A DNA stretch of 15,272 nt from Bacillota bacterium (GTDB lineage Bacteria; Bacillota; Clostridia; Oscillospirales; QAMX01): NCBI GenBank assembly GCA_029778935.1, contig JAKPBM010000382.1:1-15272 (forward strand). Direction: 5' to 3'. The first letter of the stretch is position 1. Every line of letters starts with the position of its first letter. The translations under genes and the position numbers were made by a program. The notes beneath the pieces were generated by a model. The model saw nothing but the letters and a program-made list of their open reading frames with translations. It ran no database searches and had not been told where the DNA came from. Below are positions 14,548 through 15,272 of the stretch, in pieces.

Positions 14548-15272
14548 ATGCCTTCCCGCAAAACCGCCCTGGGCCATCTGGCGGCGCTGCTGACCGTCAT
14601 CGTCTGGGGCGCCACCTTCATCGCCACCAAACACCTGCTGAACCTGGCTTCCGCCGTAGAGATTCTGTTTCTCCGGTTCGCCGTCGGCTATGCGCTGCTG
14701 CTTGTTATCGCGCCGAAAACCTTTCGCTTCTACGGCTGGAAGGCGGAACTGCTGTTCCTTTCGGCGGCGCTGTCCGGCGTGACGCTGTATTTTCTGTGCG
14801 AAAACATGGCGCTTACCTTCACCCAAGCCTCTAACGTGGGCGTCATCGTCTCCATCGCGCCGATTTTTACGGCCATTCTGGCGCAGTTTTTCCTCAAAGA
14901 CGAAAAACTCACGGCCCGGTTCTTCCTGGGCTTTGTCGTGGCCCTGGCGGGCATCGGGCTGATTCACTTTTCCGGCAAAATCATTCTCCAGCTGAATCCC
15001 GTCGGCGACCTTTTGGCCCTTCTGGCCTGCATCCTCTGGGGCGCGTATTCGATTCTCATGCGGAAACTGGCACCCTTTGGCGTGCCCAACCTTGTCGCCA
15101 CCCGCCGCATCTTCTTCTACGGGCTGGTCACCATCCTGCCCCTGTTTGCCTTTATGGGCTTTTCCCCCGACTGGGCGGCCCTGGCGCGGCCGGTTCCGCT
15201 GGCTTCCCTTCTCTTTCTGGGTGTTTTTGCTTCGGCCCTGTGCTATGTGAGCTGGAACTGGTGCATGGACGT
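14548..15272 (+). CDS. EamA/DMT-family transporter (partial, 3' end outside window)
   Basis: This is a membrane transporter of the drug/metabolite superfamily. Members export or import amino acids, nucleosides, sugars or metabolites; the substrate cannot be told here. About 241 residues of an expected ~300 are in the window. The first EamA repeat begins with TVIVWGATFIATKHLL (about residues 16-31), with AVEILFLRFAVGY, the conserved GVTLYFLCENMALTFTQASNVGVIVSIAPIFTAI (about 74-107) and FFLGFVVALAGIGLI. The second repeat starts at DLLALLACILWGAYSILMRK. The hydrophobic segments are spaced like DMT helices. The ATG at 14548 has AAGGAG 8 nt upstream. Confidence 0.93.
   Translation, partial: MPSRKTALGHLAALLTVIVWGATFIATKHLLNLASAVEILFLRFAVGYALLLVIAPKTFRFYGWKAELLFLSAALSGVTLYFLCENMALTFTQASNVGVIVSIAPIFTAILAQFFLKDEKLTARFFLGFVVALAGIGLIHFSGKIILQLNPVGDLLALLACILWGAYSILMRKLAPFGVPNLVATRRIFFYGLVTILPLFAFMGFSPDWAALARPVPLASLLFLGVFASALCYVSWNWCMD

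Noticed and set aside
1..15272. CRISPR arrays, insertion sequences, tRNAs, toxin-antitoxin pairs, phage or defence genes
   Set aside because: No repeat-spacer pattern, transposase, tRNA cloverleaf or recognisable protein of these kinds was seen on either strand.

Overview
The window looks like part of the chromosome of a fairly GC-rich bacterium of the class Clostridia, probably close to the Oscillospiraceae/Ruminococcaceae. The evidence is the 5' end of a 16S rRNA gene with a perfect 27F primer site and a Clostridia-like V1 region. AddAB (rather than RecBCD) double-strand-break repair, TTGACA-17-TATAAT promoters and strong AAGGAGG ribosome binding sites agree. The genus cannot be fixed from 109 bases of 16S.

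Positions 1-9995 are read from the minus strand. Going with transcription from high to low coordinates: a nucleoside-hydrolase-family gene whose stop overlaps the TTG start of a hexapeptide-repeat acyltransferase gene; a gene-poor stretch of about 400 nt ending in a hairpin; addB and addA, overlapping by 41 nt; rpmE (ribosomal protein L31) with its own promoter and terminator; then three almost identical tandem promoters and a leader feeding an rRNA operon, of which only the start of 16S is inside the window. The repair and ribosomal genes are probably co-directional with replication (inference).

Positions 10081-15272 are read from the plus strand. A divergent promoter region separates the nucleoside hydrolase from a DUF4838 protein, a putative cytoplasmic glycoside-hydrolase-like enzyme with an unusually long 5' leader of about 490 nt. 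Next comes an XRE-family regulator with a TPR-like C-terminal part. Its reading frame is broken twice, by two compensating two-base changes in short dinucleotide repeats. A terminator and a puzzling stretch of about 400 nt follow, in which the minus strand is open apart from one TGA. The window ends inside an EamA/DMT-family transporter gene.

The nucleoside hydrolase, acyltransferase and DUF4838 protein share a divergent control region with an imperfect palindrome over one promoter, so they may form a small nucleoside- or glycoside-scavenging unit; this is inference. I found no CRISPR array, insertion sequence, tRNA, phage gene or recognisable defence island. The items most worth a second look are the double frameshift in the regulator, the open non-coding element after it, the helically phased TTGTAT boxes before the transporter, and the divergent control region with its long leader. 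None of these is shown here to be a new system.
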